Shown here: positions 31,343 through 40,118 of the stretch, one piece after another
Numbering within the stretch: the stretch's first letter is position 1
Layout: each line of letters starts with the position of its first letter
Assembly (NCBI GenBank): GCA_965657085.1
Contig: CBFHND010000015.1
Span: 1-64,000 of the forward strand
Direction of reading: 5' to 3'
DNA length: 64,000 bases
Origin: CBFHND01 sp965657085
Lineage (GTDB): Bacteria; Pseudomonadota; Alphaproteobacteria; Rhodobacterales; Rhodobacteraceae
Notes under the pieces: model-generated
The model's database searches: none
Seen by the model: the letters and a program-made list of their open reading frames with translations, nothing else
Told to the model about the DNA's origin: nothing
Translations under genes and position numbers: made by a program

Positions 31343-33280
31343 ATGAAATGGATCGGTCGTATCGTGGGTCTGCTGGTGTTGATCGTCGTCGTGGCGGTGG
31401 CGTCCCTGTTCCTGTTGCCTGCCGACCGTATCGCGCGCATCGCTGCCGACCAGATCCGCAACGCCACGGGGCGCGATGTGACCATTTCGGGTGATGTGTC
31501 CATGACGCTTTGGCCGGTGCTGGGTGTTTCGGCAGGCGAGCTTGAGGTTGGCAATGCGGGATGGTCCGAACAGGGTCCGATGCTGACCGCCCAAAACGCG
31601 GCCATCGGCATTGACGCGGCAAGCCTTTTGTCTGGCGAAATCCGCATCACCAACATCGAAGCCGCCAGCCCCACGATCCGGTTGGAACAGCGCAAGGATG
31701 GGCGCGCCAGCTGGCAATTCACCGATGCCAGCGGTGACGCACAGATCGAAACCGAAACCACGCCGGACACGCCCGCGCGCCCGTTTTCCATCGAACGTCT
31801 GGCTATCACCGACGCCACGCTGATCTATGACGCCGAAGGCAGCGACCTGGTCTCCTATTCCGGTGTGGATCTGACGCTGGATTGGCCGGACCGCCTTGGT
31901 GCTGCCGAGATCGATGCAACGATCCGGCCCGCGGGCCTGCCGGTGGATGTCGATGCGACCATCGGGGCCTTTGCGGGCTTCATCACCGGGCAGGTGCAAC
32001 CTGTCGATGTGACCCTGCGCGCCGATGGCGGCACCACGCGCCTTGTCGGGCGGGCCAGCACCGCGGGTGAAGTTGCTGGCGCGCTGACACTGGATCTGCC
32101 GGACACTGACGGTTTCCTGCGGGCGCTGGGCCTTGGTGGGGCTGGCCTGCCACGTGGGCTGGGGCGCAGCATGGATGTGACCGCCGATCTGACACTGACC
32201 GCGGACCGCCGCCTGTCCTTGCGTGCGCTCAATGCCGATCTGGGTGGCAACACTTTGACCGGGGCGGCGGACATTTCGCTGAACGGGACGCCAAACATCA
32301 ACGCACAGCTTGAGGCGGGGGCGCTGGACCTCACGGGCGTGACGGACGCCGGTGGCAGTTCCGGCAGTTCCTCGGATGCTGCCGGCACGGGCTGGTCAAA
32401 GGCGCCCATTGACGCCTCGGGCCTTGCCGCATTCAACGGTGAAATCGGGATCAGGGCCAGCAGCGTCGATCTGGGCAGCTTCAAGCTGGGCACCACCCGC
32501 GCCCTGATGCGCAACGACAATTCACGCGCGGTCTTTGAGTTGCGTGAAGTTGCGGCCTACGACGGCACGGTGTCGGGCGAATTCGTGATGAACAATCGCA
32601 GCGGTCTGTCCGTTGGCGGCAAGCTTTTTGCACAGTCTGTCAGTTTGCAAGGCGTGTTGCAGGACGCGCTGGATCTCAGCCGCCTGACCGGCGCCGCCGA
32701 TGCAGAACTTTCATTCCTTGCCTCGGGCAATTCGGTTCACGCGATCATGAATTCGATGTCGGGCAAGGGGGCGGTCAATGTTGGGCGGGGCACGATCGAG
32801 GGTATCGATCTGGACCGCCTGATGCGGTCGGGCGATACGTCGGGCGGCACCACGGTCTTTGACAGCCTTGGCATGACCTTCACCATGGCAGGTGGCAACC
32901 TGCAAAACGACGATCTGCTGCTGAGCCTCGCCAACTACCAGGCGCGTGGTGCCGGGCGCATCGGGCTGGGCGCGCAGGACATCGACTATACCTTCACGCC
33001 TATCGCCCTGCGCGCCAACGAAGGAAACGGCATCGCCATTCCGATCCGCATCCGTGGCCCCTGGTCCGGCCCCAGCATCCTGCCGGATCTGGAAGCGGCC
33101 ATTGATCTGAACCTCGCGGAACAGAAGGAAGAGATGAAAGCCAAGGCGGAAGAGAAGGCCAGACAGGCGATCGAGGAGAAATTGGGTGTGAAGACCGAAG
33201 ACGGCCAATCTGTTGAAGATGCGGCCAAGGACAAGGTCGAGGACAAGCTGAAGAAAGAGCTTCTGAAAATCTTCGACTGA
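31343..33280 (+). CDS. AsmA-family outer-membrane-related protein
   Basis: A 645-residue inner-membrane protein. Residues 5-25 form an N-terminal anchor, then DRIARIAADQIRNATGRDVTISGDVSMTLWPVLGVSAGELEV (in part) is the AsmA N-terminal domain; the AsmA_2-type C-terminal region contains SFLASGNSVHAIMNSMSGKGAVNVG. Such proteins span the periplasm and are thought to transfer phospholipid to the outer membrane. The C-terminus is a Lys/Glu-rich helix. AAGGAG precedes the ATG at 31343; an upstream TTG is less likely. Confidence 0.87.
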   Translation: MKWIGRIVGLLVLIVVVAVASLFLLPADRIARIAADQIRNATGRDVTISGDVSMTLWPVLGVSAGELEVGNAGWSEQGPMLTAQNAAIGIDAASLLSGEIRITNIEAASPTIRLEQRKDGRASWQFTDASGDAQIETETTPDTPARPFSIERLAITDATLIYDAEGSDLVSYSGVDLTLDWPDRLGAAEIDATIRPAGLPVDVDATIGAFAGFITGQVQPVDVTLRADGGTTRLVGRASTAGEVAGALTLDLPDTDGFLRALGLGGAGLPRGLGRSMDVTADLTLTADRRLSLRALNADLGGNTLTGAADISLNGTPNINAQLEAGALDLTGVTDAGGSSGSSSDAAGTGWSKAPIDASGLAAFNGEIGIRASSVDLGSFKLGTTRALMRNDNSRAVFELREVAAYDGTVSGEFVMNNRSGLSVGGKLFAQSVSLQGVLQDALDLSRLTGAADAELSFLASGNSVHAIMNSMSGKGAVNVGRGTIEGIDLDRLMRSGDTSGGTTVFDSLGMTFTMAGGNLQNDDLLLSLANYQARGAGRIGLGAQDIDYTFTPIALRANEGNGIAIPIRIRGPWSGPSILPDLEAAIDLNLAEQKEEMKAKAEEKARQAIEEKLGVKTEDGQSVEDAAKDKVEDKLKKELLKIFD

Positions 33281-33288
33281 CCTGTGGT

Positions 33289-33663
33289 TCAACCGTCGCC
33301 AAGTCGGGCCAGTACAGCCACGCGCAGGACGTCGTATTCGCGCTGCGCAATGCCCTCCATCGCGGCATCGCGCGTGCTGGGCAGATCGGCGTAAGGGTCT
33401 GGCACGGCAAACCGCGCGCCGGGGTCCGTGAACTGGCTGTCACTCAAATCCATGCGCTGCCCATCGAACCAGTTGTAGTAGTGCCAGATGCCCGCCACTT
33501 GCGTGCGCCGGACCTCACCGCCAAAGATGTCGTGGATCACCGCCGCCGTGACGTTGCATTGCCCGTTGGCGGGGTTCTCTTCGCTCCATTGCCGCGCGGT
33601 TTCCAACGACCATGCCTGCCGCAGGATGGCGCGCAGGGCGGGTTCGTCAAAATCCGGTGTCAT
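33289..33663 (-). CDS. YunG-like small protein
   Basis: A 124-residue protein. NPANGQCNVTAAVIHDIFGGEVRRTQVAG and HYYNWFDGQRMDLSDSQF (described in parts, residues about 31-58 and 62-78) match the YunG type, which carries the NGQC motif and a conserved HYxN stretch. The function is unknown. It overlaps the phosphohexomutase gene by ATGA, so the two are one operon on the minus strand. Confidence 0.72.
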   Translation of the reverse strand: MTPDFDEPALRAILRQAWSLETARQWSEENPANGQCNVTAAVIHDIFGGEVRRTQVAGIWHYYNWFDGQRMDLSDSQFTDPGARFAVPDPYADLPSTRDAAMEGIAQREYDVLRVAVLARLGDG

Positions 33664-35156
33664 ATCGTCTGGTCATAGTCGCCGACGTTCGGCTCGGTCC
33701 GGATCACCGCGTCGATATCGGCAAAGATCGCGCGCATTTCAGCATCGCTTTCGGGGCTTTCGCAAACCACCACGAGGTTCGGCGTATTGCTGGAGGCGCG
33801 CACCAGTCCCCATGCGCCATTGTCGAGGATGACGCGCGCGCCGTTGACGGTCACGACCTCCTTGATCGTGCGGCCCGCGATGGTGTCACCGGCCTCGTGC
33901 TTGGCCACCAGCTTGTCCACCAGCCGCGCCAGCGTGTCGTATTTTTCGGTGTCGGCGCAATAGGGCGACATCGTGGGCGTGGCCCAGGTCCGGGGCAGGG
34001 CCTTGCGCAGATCTGACATCGACATGTCGGGGTTTCGGTCCATCAGTTTGCAGATTTCCACCGCCACCCGCATACCGCAGTCATAGCCACGGCCCACGGG
34101 TTCGGCCAGAAAGTAGTGGCCTGATTTCTCAAAGCCCGCCAGCGCGCCGATTTCCTTCACGCGCCGTTTCATGTGGCTGTGCCCGGTTTTCCAATAATCC
34201 GCCTTGACCCCCTGCGCCTGCAATTCAGGGTCAGAAGCAAAAAGCCCGGTTGATTTCACATCCGCCACGAAGGTCGCGCCGGGATAAAGCTTGGACAGGT
34301 CGCGGGCCATGATGACGCCAACCTTGTCGGCAAAAATCTCTTCGCCCTCGTCATCCACCACGCCGCAGCGGTCGCCATCTCCGTCAAAGCCAAGGGCAAA
34401 GTCCGCGCCAGACGCTTTCACGCTGTCGGACATGTCGTGCAGCATTTCCATGGCTTCGGGGTTGGGGTTGTAGTGCGGAAAGGTATAGTCCAGCGCATTG
34501 TGGCTTTCCACGACCTCGACGCCCAGCCGTTTGAACAGTTCGGGTGCAAAGGCCGATGCGGTGCCGTTGCCCGTGGCGCAGACAACCTTGAGCTTGCGGG
34601 TCATTTTGAAATCACCCACGAGGTCATCAAGATAGGCCTCGCGCACGCCGTCCACGAATTCATAGCTGCCGCCGGGGCGGGGCACGCCGCGCCCTTCCAG
34701 CACGATGTCGCGCAATTCGCCCATCTCGTCAGGGCCATGGGTCAGCGGGCGGTCAAAGCCCATCTTGACCCCGGTCCAGCCGTTGGGATTGTGGCTTGCC
34801 GTGACCATCGCGACCGCGGGCACATCCAGATGGAACTGGGAAAAATAGGCCATGGGGGACAGGGCCGGGCCAATGTCCTTGACCGCGATGCCCGCCTGCA
34901 TCAGGCCCAGCATCAGCGCGTTCTTGATCGAAAGCGAATAATCCCGGTAATCGTTGCCGACCGCGATCTCGGGCTTGATGCCGCGCGCGTGCATCTGGGT
35001 GGCAAGACCCAGACCCAGCGCGGTGATGCCGGGCAGGTTGATCTCATCCGGGTATTTCCAGCGGGCGTCGTATTCACGGAACCCCGTGGGCGTGATCATC
35101 GCATCACGCAAAAAGGCCCAGCTGTTCTGGGTCACGGTCGAAGCTGGCTTGGTCAC
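33660..35156 (-). CDS. phosphomannomutase/phosphoglucomutase (AlgC/ManB type)
   Basis: A 498-residue alpha-D-phosphohexomutase that interconverts hexose-1- and 6-phosphates for surface polysaccharide synthesis. The active-site phosphoserine loop is TASHNPNGWTG near 119-129, the metal loop is DGDGDRCG near 258-265, and the sugar-specificity loop GFEKSGHYFL and phosphate-binding loop RASSNTPN are present. The start is a GTG with AAGGACAAG upstream. It is next to kdsA and the kpsE/kpsT pair, which fits capsule or LPS sugar supply. Confidence 0.87.
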   Translation of the reverse strand: MTKPASTVTQNSWAFLRDAMITPTGFREYDARWKYPDEINLPGITALGLGLATQMHARGIKPEIAVGNDYRDYSLSIKNALMLGLMQAGIAVKDIGPALSPMAYFSQFHLDVPAVAMVTASHNPNGWTGVKMGFDRPLTHGPDEMGELRDIVLEGRGVPRPGGSYEFVDGVREAYLDDLVGDFKMTRKLKVVCATGNGTASAFAPELFKRLGVEVVESHNALDYTFPHYNPNPEAMEMLHDMSDSVKASGADFALGFDGDGDRCGVVDDEGEEIFADKVGVIMARDLSKLYPGATFVADVKSTGLFASDPELQAQGVKADYWKTGHSHMKRRVKEIGALAGFEKSGHYFLAEPVGRGYDCGMRVAVEICKLMDRNPDMSMSDLRKALPRTWATPTMSPYCADTEKYDTLARLVDKLVAKHEAGDTIAGRTIKEVVTVNGARVILDNGAWGLVRASSNTPNLVVVCESPESDAEMRAIFADIDAVIRTEPNVGDYDQTI

Positions 35157-35178
35157 TGGTACTTGTCCTTGGGTGGGG

Positions 35179-36012
35179 TCACAGGGTCACGGGCTTGGAC
35201 TTGGCAACCGCGTCCAGTTGCATCAACGTATCCAAAAGGTCAGGCATGTGGTGCAAATGGATCATGTTGGGCCCGTCGCTGGGCGCGTTGTCAGGATCGG
35301 GATGCGTTTCGATGAAAACCGCCGCCACGCCAATCGCCACGGCCGCGCGTGCCATGACGGGGGCGAACTCGCGCTGCCCGCCGCTGCTGCCGCCCTGACC
35401 GCCGGGCTGCTGCACCGAGTGGGTGGCGTCCATGACCACCGGGTATCCCGTTTGCGCCATCTGCGGCAGGCTGCGCATGTCGGCCACCAAGGCGTTGTAG
35501 CCAAAGGTGGTACCGCGTTCGGTCAGAAGAATGCGCTTGTTGCCGGTGCTTTCGATCTTGGTCACGATGTTGGGCATTTCCCACGGCGCCAGAAACTGAC
35601 CCTTCTTGACGTTGATCACTGCACCGGTGTTTCCGGCCGCCAAAAGCATATCCGTCTGACGGCACAGGAAGGCGGGGATTTGCAGGATGTCCACGGCCTC
35701 GGCCACGGGGGCGCATTGTGCTTCGGTGTGGACGTCTGTCAGAACCGGCACGCCGATGGCCTTGCCCACCGATTGCAGGGCTTTCAAGCCTTCGCCGATC
35801 CCCATGCCGCGCTTGCCCGACAGCGATGTGCGGTTGGCCTTGTCATAGCTGGCCTTGAACACGTATTGCGCGCCCACGGCGTCGCAGGCTTCTTTCATCG
35901 TGCCGGCGATGTGCTGCGCGTGATCCACGCTTTCCAGCTGGCAAGGGCCTGCGATGACCGTCAGGGGACGGTCGTTGCCGATGGTCAGATCGGCGACTGT
36001 GACATGGGTCAT
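35179..36012 (-). CDS. kdsA: 3-deoxy-8-phosphooctulonate synthase
   Basis: A 277-residue KDO-8-phosphate synthase condensing arabinose-5-phosphate with phosphoenolpyruvate to feed lipopolysaccharide core and capsule KDO linkers. GPCQLES near 22-28, FKASYDKANRTS, TDVHTEAQC, QIPAFLCRQTD and DATHSVQQPGG are all standard. It lacks only a few loop residues relative to E. coli. The start at 36012 overlaps the kpsE stop (ATGA), so it is translated from the kpsT-kpsE transcript. Confidence 0.95.
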   Translation of the reverse strand: MTHVTVADLTIGNDRPLTVIAGPCQLESVDHAQHIAGTMKEACDAVGAQYVFKASYDKANRTSLSGKRGMGIGEGLKALQSVGKAIGVPVLTDVHTEAQCAPVAEAVDILQIPAFLCRQTDMLLAAGNTGAVINVKKGQFLAPWEMPNIVTKIESTGNKRILLTERGTTFGYNALVADMRSLPQMAQTGYPVVMDATHSVQQPGGQGGSSGGQREFAPVMARAAVAIGVAAVFIETHPDPDNAPSDGPNMIHLHHMPDLLDTLMQLDAVAKSKPVTL

Positions 36013-37727
36013 GATGTAACTTGTTCCCTCAGGATGGACGCGGTCAGCGAAATCATCAGATAGACACCCGCAAAGATCAGGAAAGCCAGAACCGTGTTCT
36101 CGAACTTGCGTGGATAGCTGGGTTCCTGGCTGGCCACGGGTTTCACCGCAACTGTCAGGTAACGGACCTGCCGCGAGGCTTCGACCCGGCTTTGTTCCAT
36201 CTGTTGCAGCGCTGATTGCAGCATCATGTCGCGGCTTGCAAGGTCAGCTTGCGCCAGCTGCAGGTTCACGGCCAGCTGTGCCAGCGAATTTTCGCCTTCA
36301 TTGGCCGTGTTCATGCGCTGGTTCAGCTTGTCCAGCTGCGCATTGAGCCGACGGATGTCGCCCCGCGCGCCATCCACCTTGGCCCGGTTGGGGCGGGCGT
36401 TGTCCAGCAGCGCCGCCAGTTCCAGCTCTTTTTCCAGAAGCAGGGTTTCGGTGTTGGTGATCTGCGTGCGCAGGGCCGCGATCACCGCTTCGGGATCCAG
36501 CGTGGCGCTTTCGACCTGCAGGCGGACCAGCGCCTCTTGGGCGGCGCGACGCTCGGATTCAGCCTTTTCGAACCCTTCGCGCGCGTCCTTCATCTGGTCT
36601 TCGCGCTTTTGCTGGCTGAGGTTGTTCACCCGCGCTTCTGCATAGTCGATCAGACGCCGCGAAAACTCGGCCGAGACTTCGGGATCGGCGGCGGCCACCT
36701 CCATGCGGATCATGCCTTCGGTCGGATCATAGCCGATTTTCACGTTCTTCTTGTAAGTCTTGTAGGCTTCTTCATTGGTGGGGTCAGGATTGAGCCGCTG
36801 AATGGGATCGATCCAGTCCTGGGTGAAGTGCGATTTAAAGCCGAGGTCATTGTCGAGCCGCAGCATCGCGTCTTTGGATTGCAGGAACCCTTGGGTCGCG
36901 ATGGCATCCTGGTTGGTGGCAAACTGCGTGGGCAGCAGACCACCAAGTGGACCGGCCCCGCCGTTGCCTTCGCTCTGGATGATCGCGAATTCGGATTTGG
37001 TGGCGTACATCGGCGTGGCGATCGTGTAGAAATACCAGCCCGCAAGGAATGTCGGCAGCATCACGAAGAACGCCAGCCGCACCAGCAGCAGGCCCATCTT
37101 CTTGCGGCGACGGCGGATAATATCGCGCTGGATTTTGGAAATCTCGCGTTCGCGCCGCTCTGCCGGGTTCAGCTCGGTCGAGGGCAGCTGGTCTTTCTTC
37201 AGCGGGATCGTCTGGGGCAGTTGCACCCGTTCTGAGCCTGCGCCGTCGGTGCGCGCGGGCAATTGCGAGAACGCATCCGGCGCGCCGCCTTCATGCCCTT
37301 CGGACCCGGCCTGCGGCACCACGAGTTCCAGCATGTTGGAGCGTTGGAAGGGGTCGATGCCCTGGGCCCGCAACAGGCGCACGGCGTCGAAATCAGAGGT
37401 CGGGGCAAGCCCGTGTTTTTGCGCCACCCGGCGGGCCATGCGCAATTGACGACCCGTCAGGCCCTCGCGGCGAATGGCGTCGATGTCCATTTCACCGCTG
37501 ACTTCGCGGGCCGACGCAACCTCGCCCGCGCGCTCGCGTGGTTGACGCGGTTGCGTGGCCTGTGCGGCAGCATCCACGGCACGCGGCGCGGGCTGTGGGC
37601 GTTTCGCAGGCTGCGGGTTCGCGTGGCCTTGCGGCTCCTGATCAGGGGCTGCGGCCTGCGACGCTGTCCCCAGGTTCGGGGCCGTCCGCTTGATGCGAAA
37701 TTTTCTAGCCTTGGGTTTCGTAGTCAT
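36009..37727 (-). CDS. kpsE: capsule polysaccharide export protein, KpsE/BexC type
   Basis: A 572-residue inner-membrane protein that spans the periplasm in ABC-type capsule export. A long N-terminal cytoplasmic extension (about 1-205, Pro/Gln-rich then GLTGRQLRMARRVAQKHG near 92-109) precedes the family body: first helix near 211-230, a periplasmic domain with ATPMYATKSEF, a long coiled coil (about 365-480) and a C-terminal helix near 545-563. KpsE proteins are usually about 380 residues, so the extension is unusual, though similar forms occur in Rhodobacteraceae. It overlaps the kpsT end by 23 bases. The permease KpsM is not in this window. Confidence 0.85.
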   Translation of the reverse strand: MTTKPKARKFRIKRTAPNLGTASQAAAPDQEPQGHANPQPAKRPQPAPRAVDAAAQATQPRQPRERAGEVASAREVSGEMDIDAIRREGLTGRQLRMARRVAQKHGLAPTSDFDAVRLLRAQGIDPFQRSNMLELVVPQAGSEGHEGGAPDAFSQLPARTDGAGSERVQLPQTIPLKKDQLPSTELNPAERREREISKIQRDIIRRRRKKMGLLLVRLAFFVMLPTFLAGWYFYTIATPMYATKSEFAIIQSEGNGGAGPLGGLLPTQFATNQDAIATQGFLQSKDAMLRLDNDLGFKSHFTQDWIDPIQRLNPDPTNEEAYKTYKKNVKIGYDPTEGMIRMEVAAADPEVSAEFSRRLIDYAEARVNNLSQQKREDQMKDAREGFEKAESERRAAQEALVRLQVESATLDPEAVIAALRTQITNTETLLLEKELELAALLDNARPNRAKVDGARGDIRRLNAQLDKLNQRMNTANEGENSLAQLAVNLQLAQADLASRDMMLQSALQQMEQSRVEASRQVRYLTVAVKPVASQEPSYPRKFENTVLAFLIFAGVYLMISLTASILREQVTS

Positions 37728-38364
37728 AAAGCCTCTTCGCCTCTTCAAGGGAGTCGAACATATGCAAACGCCCGTCCAGCAGCACAGCCGCCTCACGCGC
37801 GAATTTCTCCAACGTGCCCGCCTGGTGGGACACGATCACGATCGTTGTGGTGCGCAACCGTTCCTGCAGGACCTCACCGGCCTTGCGGTTAAACTCCACA
37901 TCTGTGGACGAGGGCATGCCTTCGTCAATCAGATACATATCAAAATCCAGCGCCAGCATCAGCGAAAAGCTGAACCGCGCCCGCATCCCGGCCGAATAGG
38001 TGCCAAGGGGCTGATCAAAGTATTCGTCCAGGCCACACAGCCAGCGGCAAAAGCTTTCCACATAATCGGGATCAAGCCCATAGAGCCGCGCGATATACCG
38101 GCAGTTTTCCATCGCCGACACCTTGCCGACGACACCGCCCATGAAGCCCAACGGAAACGAGATGTTGCAGCTGCGCCGGATCTCGCCCTCGTCGGGTTTT
38201 TCGAGGCCCGCCATCATATTGATCAAAGTCGTCTTGCCGGTGCCGTTGGGCGCAAGAATGCCCAGCGACCGGCCAAGTTCCACCTTGAACGACACCCGGT
38301 CAAGGATCACCTTGCGCTGGCTGCCGGTCCAGAAGGACTTGCTGACATTTTCAAACTCTAGCAT
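37705..38364 (-). CDS. kpsT: capsule polysaccharide ABC transporter ATPase, KpsT type
   Basis: A 219-residue ATPase of the polysaccharide-export ABC family. Walker A reads GILAPNGTGKTTL near 34-46 (A/N variant), the signature is GTYSAGMRARFSFSL near 121-135, and Walker B is DMYLIDEGMPSS near 141-152, with the H-loop in VIVSHQAG. It has the KpsT C-terminus (LYDYETQG). It energises export of a lipid-linked capsule polymer with KpsM and KpsE. The transcript continues into kpsE and kdsA. Confidence 0.9.
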   Translation of the reverse strand: MLEFENVSKSFWTGSQRKVILDRVSFKVELGRSLGILAPNGTGKTTLINMMAGLEKPDEGEIRRSCNISFPLGFMGGVVGKVSAMENCRYIARLYGLDPDYVESFCRWLCGLDEYFDQPLGTYSAGMRARFSFSLMLALDFDMYLIDEGMPSSTDVEFNRKAGEVLQERLRTTTIVIVSHQAGTLEKFAREAAVLLDGRLHMFDSLEEAKRLYDYETQG

Positions 38365-38461
38365 CGCCTGCTCCGGGTCACATGGCTCCGGTTATTGTTG
38401 TGCCAACCCTGTGGTCTTTTCCAAACATGGTCATGGCCGCCCGACTTTCACAGTAGGGCAT

Positions 38462-38478
38462 CTGTGGTTTATCCACAG
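38462..38478. promoter_or_regulatory. palindrome containing a consensus DnaA box
   Basis: CTGTGG-TTTAT-CCACAG is a 6-bp inverted repeat with 5-base spacer and holds a perfect TTATCCACA (38469-38477), the DnaA box consensus. It is about 100 bases upstream of kpsT. A single box is not evidence for an origin; DnaA-type control of the capsule promoter is possible. Confidence 0.4.
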
Positions 38479-38621
38479 AATTTGGCCACATTATGTCCAA
38501 TCGCGCAACAAATGTACATTGCCCGCGTTTACTGTGTGCAAACCCGCAACGGGGAAATGCATGGGATTTGCTTCAGATTGCCGGTTTTGGCTGCGACCGC
38601 GATTTGCTCAAGCGGATGACC

Positions 38622-39656
38622 CTATGCCACCGCCTGCCACGCCAGCCCGGCCAGAACCGCGCCCAACACGCCAAAACCCAGATAAGCGGTAAAGACCCGT
38701 GGTTTGACCAGCGCCCAAACGGCGATGGCTGCGGGGATAGAGCTGACCCCACCTGCAATCACGAAGGACATCGCGGCCCCCTGTGTCATGCCCTGCGCCA
38801 GCAATGCATCCACCAGAGGCACCGCCGCATAACCGTTGAGGTATGCAGGTGCCCCGACAATCGCCCCCAGCAGGATGGGCGTCACGCCTTCGCCGCCCAG
38901 AATGCCCGCGATCCATTCTGCCGGCACATAGCGCAGCATCACGGCCTCGATCACATAGGCGAGCGTCAGCCATTTCAGCAGGAACAGGCCGTTCTCGACA
39001 AATGTGTCCCGAAAGGTCGCGCGGCGCTCGGCGTCACCCCAAAAGGCCCACTGCGGCGTGTCCGAAAACGGCTTTTGCACCCCGCAGCAGCCCCCGATCG
39101 CGGGGCGTTCACGCAAAGGGTCCGCGAAGACCGGTGTGTTGCGCATCGCCTGCGCGCCGAACCCGCCCATGATCCCCAGACCCACGGCCGCCAGTGTCTT
39201 GGCCATGGCGAATTCCCACCCCAATGTTCCCGAAGTGATGGCGAACATTGCCGGGTCCATCAACGGAGAGGCCAGCCAAAAGGCCATAACCGCCCCCAAA
39301 GGCGCCCCGACAGCCAGAAGGGCCGCAATGAAGGGGATGACCTCGCAACTGCAAAAGGGCGACAGGCCACCCAGAAGGGCCGCCATCACGATCATGCGCG
39401 CAGGGTTGCCTTCGAACGCCTTGGCCAGAAGGTTTTCGGCCCCGCTCGCTTTCAGGTAGGCAACGGCCAGAACGGCAAAAAGTATGAAAGGTGCCGTGCC
39501 GATCAATGCCTCGGCGGTAAAGGTGATGGTCGGCCACGCCTGCGGCGGATCCAGCAGGGCCACGGCCAGTACCAGGAGGACACTGGCGGCCCATGCACTG
39601 CGCAACCACCGGGCAACCGGCGGGCGGCCTGCATCTTGATGCGTTGTATCAGTCAT
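38622..39656 (-). CDS. permease of the YraQ/DUF318 family
   Basis: A 344-residue polytopic membrane protein. It has the family's SPFCSCEVIPFIAALLAVGAP near 92-112, the metal-permease style CSC, and LASPLMDPAMFAIT near 118-131. A second half repeats the arrangement (GAIVGAPAYLNGYAAVPLV). The Cys pair in GGCCGVQK marks a loop that could touch a metal or thiol. Such permeases export arsenicals or other substrates under ArsR-type control. The start at 39656 lies inside the regulator's final codons (ATGACTGA), so the two are co-translated. Confidence 0.82.
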   Translation of the reverse strand: MTDTTHQDAGRPPVARWLRSAWAASVLLVLAVALLDPPQAWPTITFTAEALIGTAPFILFAVLAVAYLKASGAENLLAKAFEGNPARMIVMAALLGGLSPFCSCEVIPFIAALLAVGAPLGAVMAFWLASPLMDPAMFAITSGTLGWEFAMAKTLAAVGLGIMGGFGAQAMRNTPVFADPLRERPAIGGCCGVQKPFSDTPQWAFWGDAERRATFRDTFVENGLFLLKWLTLAYVIEAVMLRYVPAEWIAGILGGEGVTPILLGAIVGAPAYLNGYAAVPLVDALLAQGMTQGAAMSFVIAGGVSSIPAAIAVWALVKPRVFTAYLGFGVLGAVLAGLAWQAVA

Positions 39657-39996
39657 GAGCGTGATCCTCGGAGGAGGGTGTGACGCTGTCGGCACAGCAC
39701 TGTCGCAGAAGGAATTCGGACAGATGCCGGACCTCGTCATAGGCCACTGCCGCGCAAATGATGGACCGGCCCTGACGCGCTTGCGTTACCAGACCGGCCT
39801 GCGCGAGGATCTTGACATGATGGGTCAGCGTGCTGCCGGTCACGCCAGTGCGGGTGCCCAGCTCTCCGATGCTCAGGCCCTTTGGCTTCGCGCGCACCAG
39901 TGTGCGCAAGACGCCGAGCCGCTGTTCGGATCCCAGAGCCGCGAATGCGCTGGCCGCAAGGGTCAGGTCCAATGTGTCTGCCGAATCCATTTTCAT
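39649..39996 (-). CDS. ArsR-family transcriptional regulator
   Basis: A 115-residue winged-helix repressor. The helix-turn-helix reads LSIGELGTRTGVTGSTLTHHVKILAQAGLV near 40-70 (in parts), with wing ARQGRSIICAAVAYDEV. A Cys pair near the end (LRQCCADS) could bind a metal or metalloid, unlike the usual ELCVCDL box, which is not seen. The start at 39996 or 39990 is possible. It precedes and overlaps the permease gene. A perfect dyad lies 39 bases upstream. Confidence 0.82.
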   Translation of the reverse strand: MKMDSADTLDLTLAASAFAALGSEQRLGVLRTLVRAKPKGLSIGELGTRTGVTGSTLTHHVKILAQAGLVTQARQGRSIICAAVAYDEVRHLSEFLLRQCCADSVTPSSEDHAHD

Positions 39997-40034
39997 ATTT
40001 CTAGAATTGTCGAATTGATTGTCGTGCGCAACTA

Positions 40035-40058
40035 TTATTTCGAAATTTGTCGAAATAA
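40035..40058. promoter_or_regulatory. 9-bp inverted repeat, candidate ArsR operator
   Basis: TTATTTCGA (40035-40043) and TCGAAATAA (40050-40058) form a perfect inverted repeat with a 6-base spacer. It lies 39 bases upstream of the regulator start, in the gap shared with the divergent glycosylase-like gene. Related TCGAATT half-sites occur at 40010-40016. This is the natural operator for the adjacent ArsR-type protein. Confidence 0.6.
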
Positions 40059-40118
40059 ACTTTGGAAGGATCACGGCCCCCATTCCGTCCCGTGCTGCGG
40101 CCCGCTATACCAAGGCAC

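Noticed and set aside
38365..38621. Replication origin suggested by a DnaA box
   Set aside because: A single DnaA box, no AT-rich unwinding region and no dnaA/parAB or repABC genes nearby.
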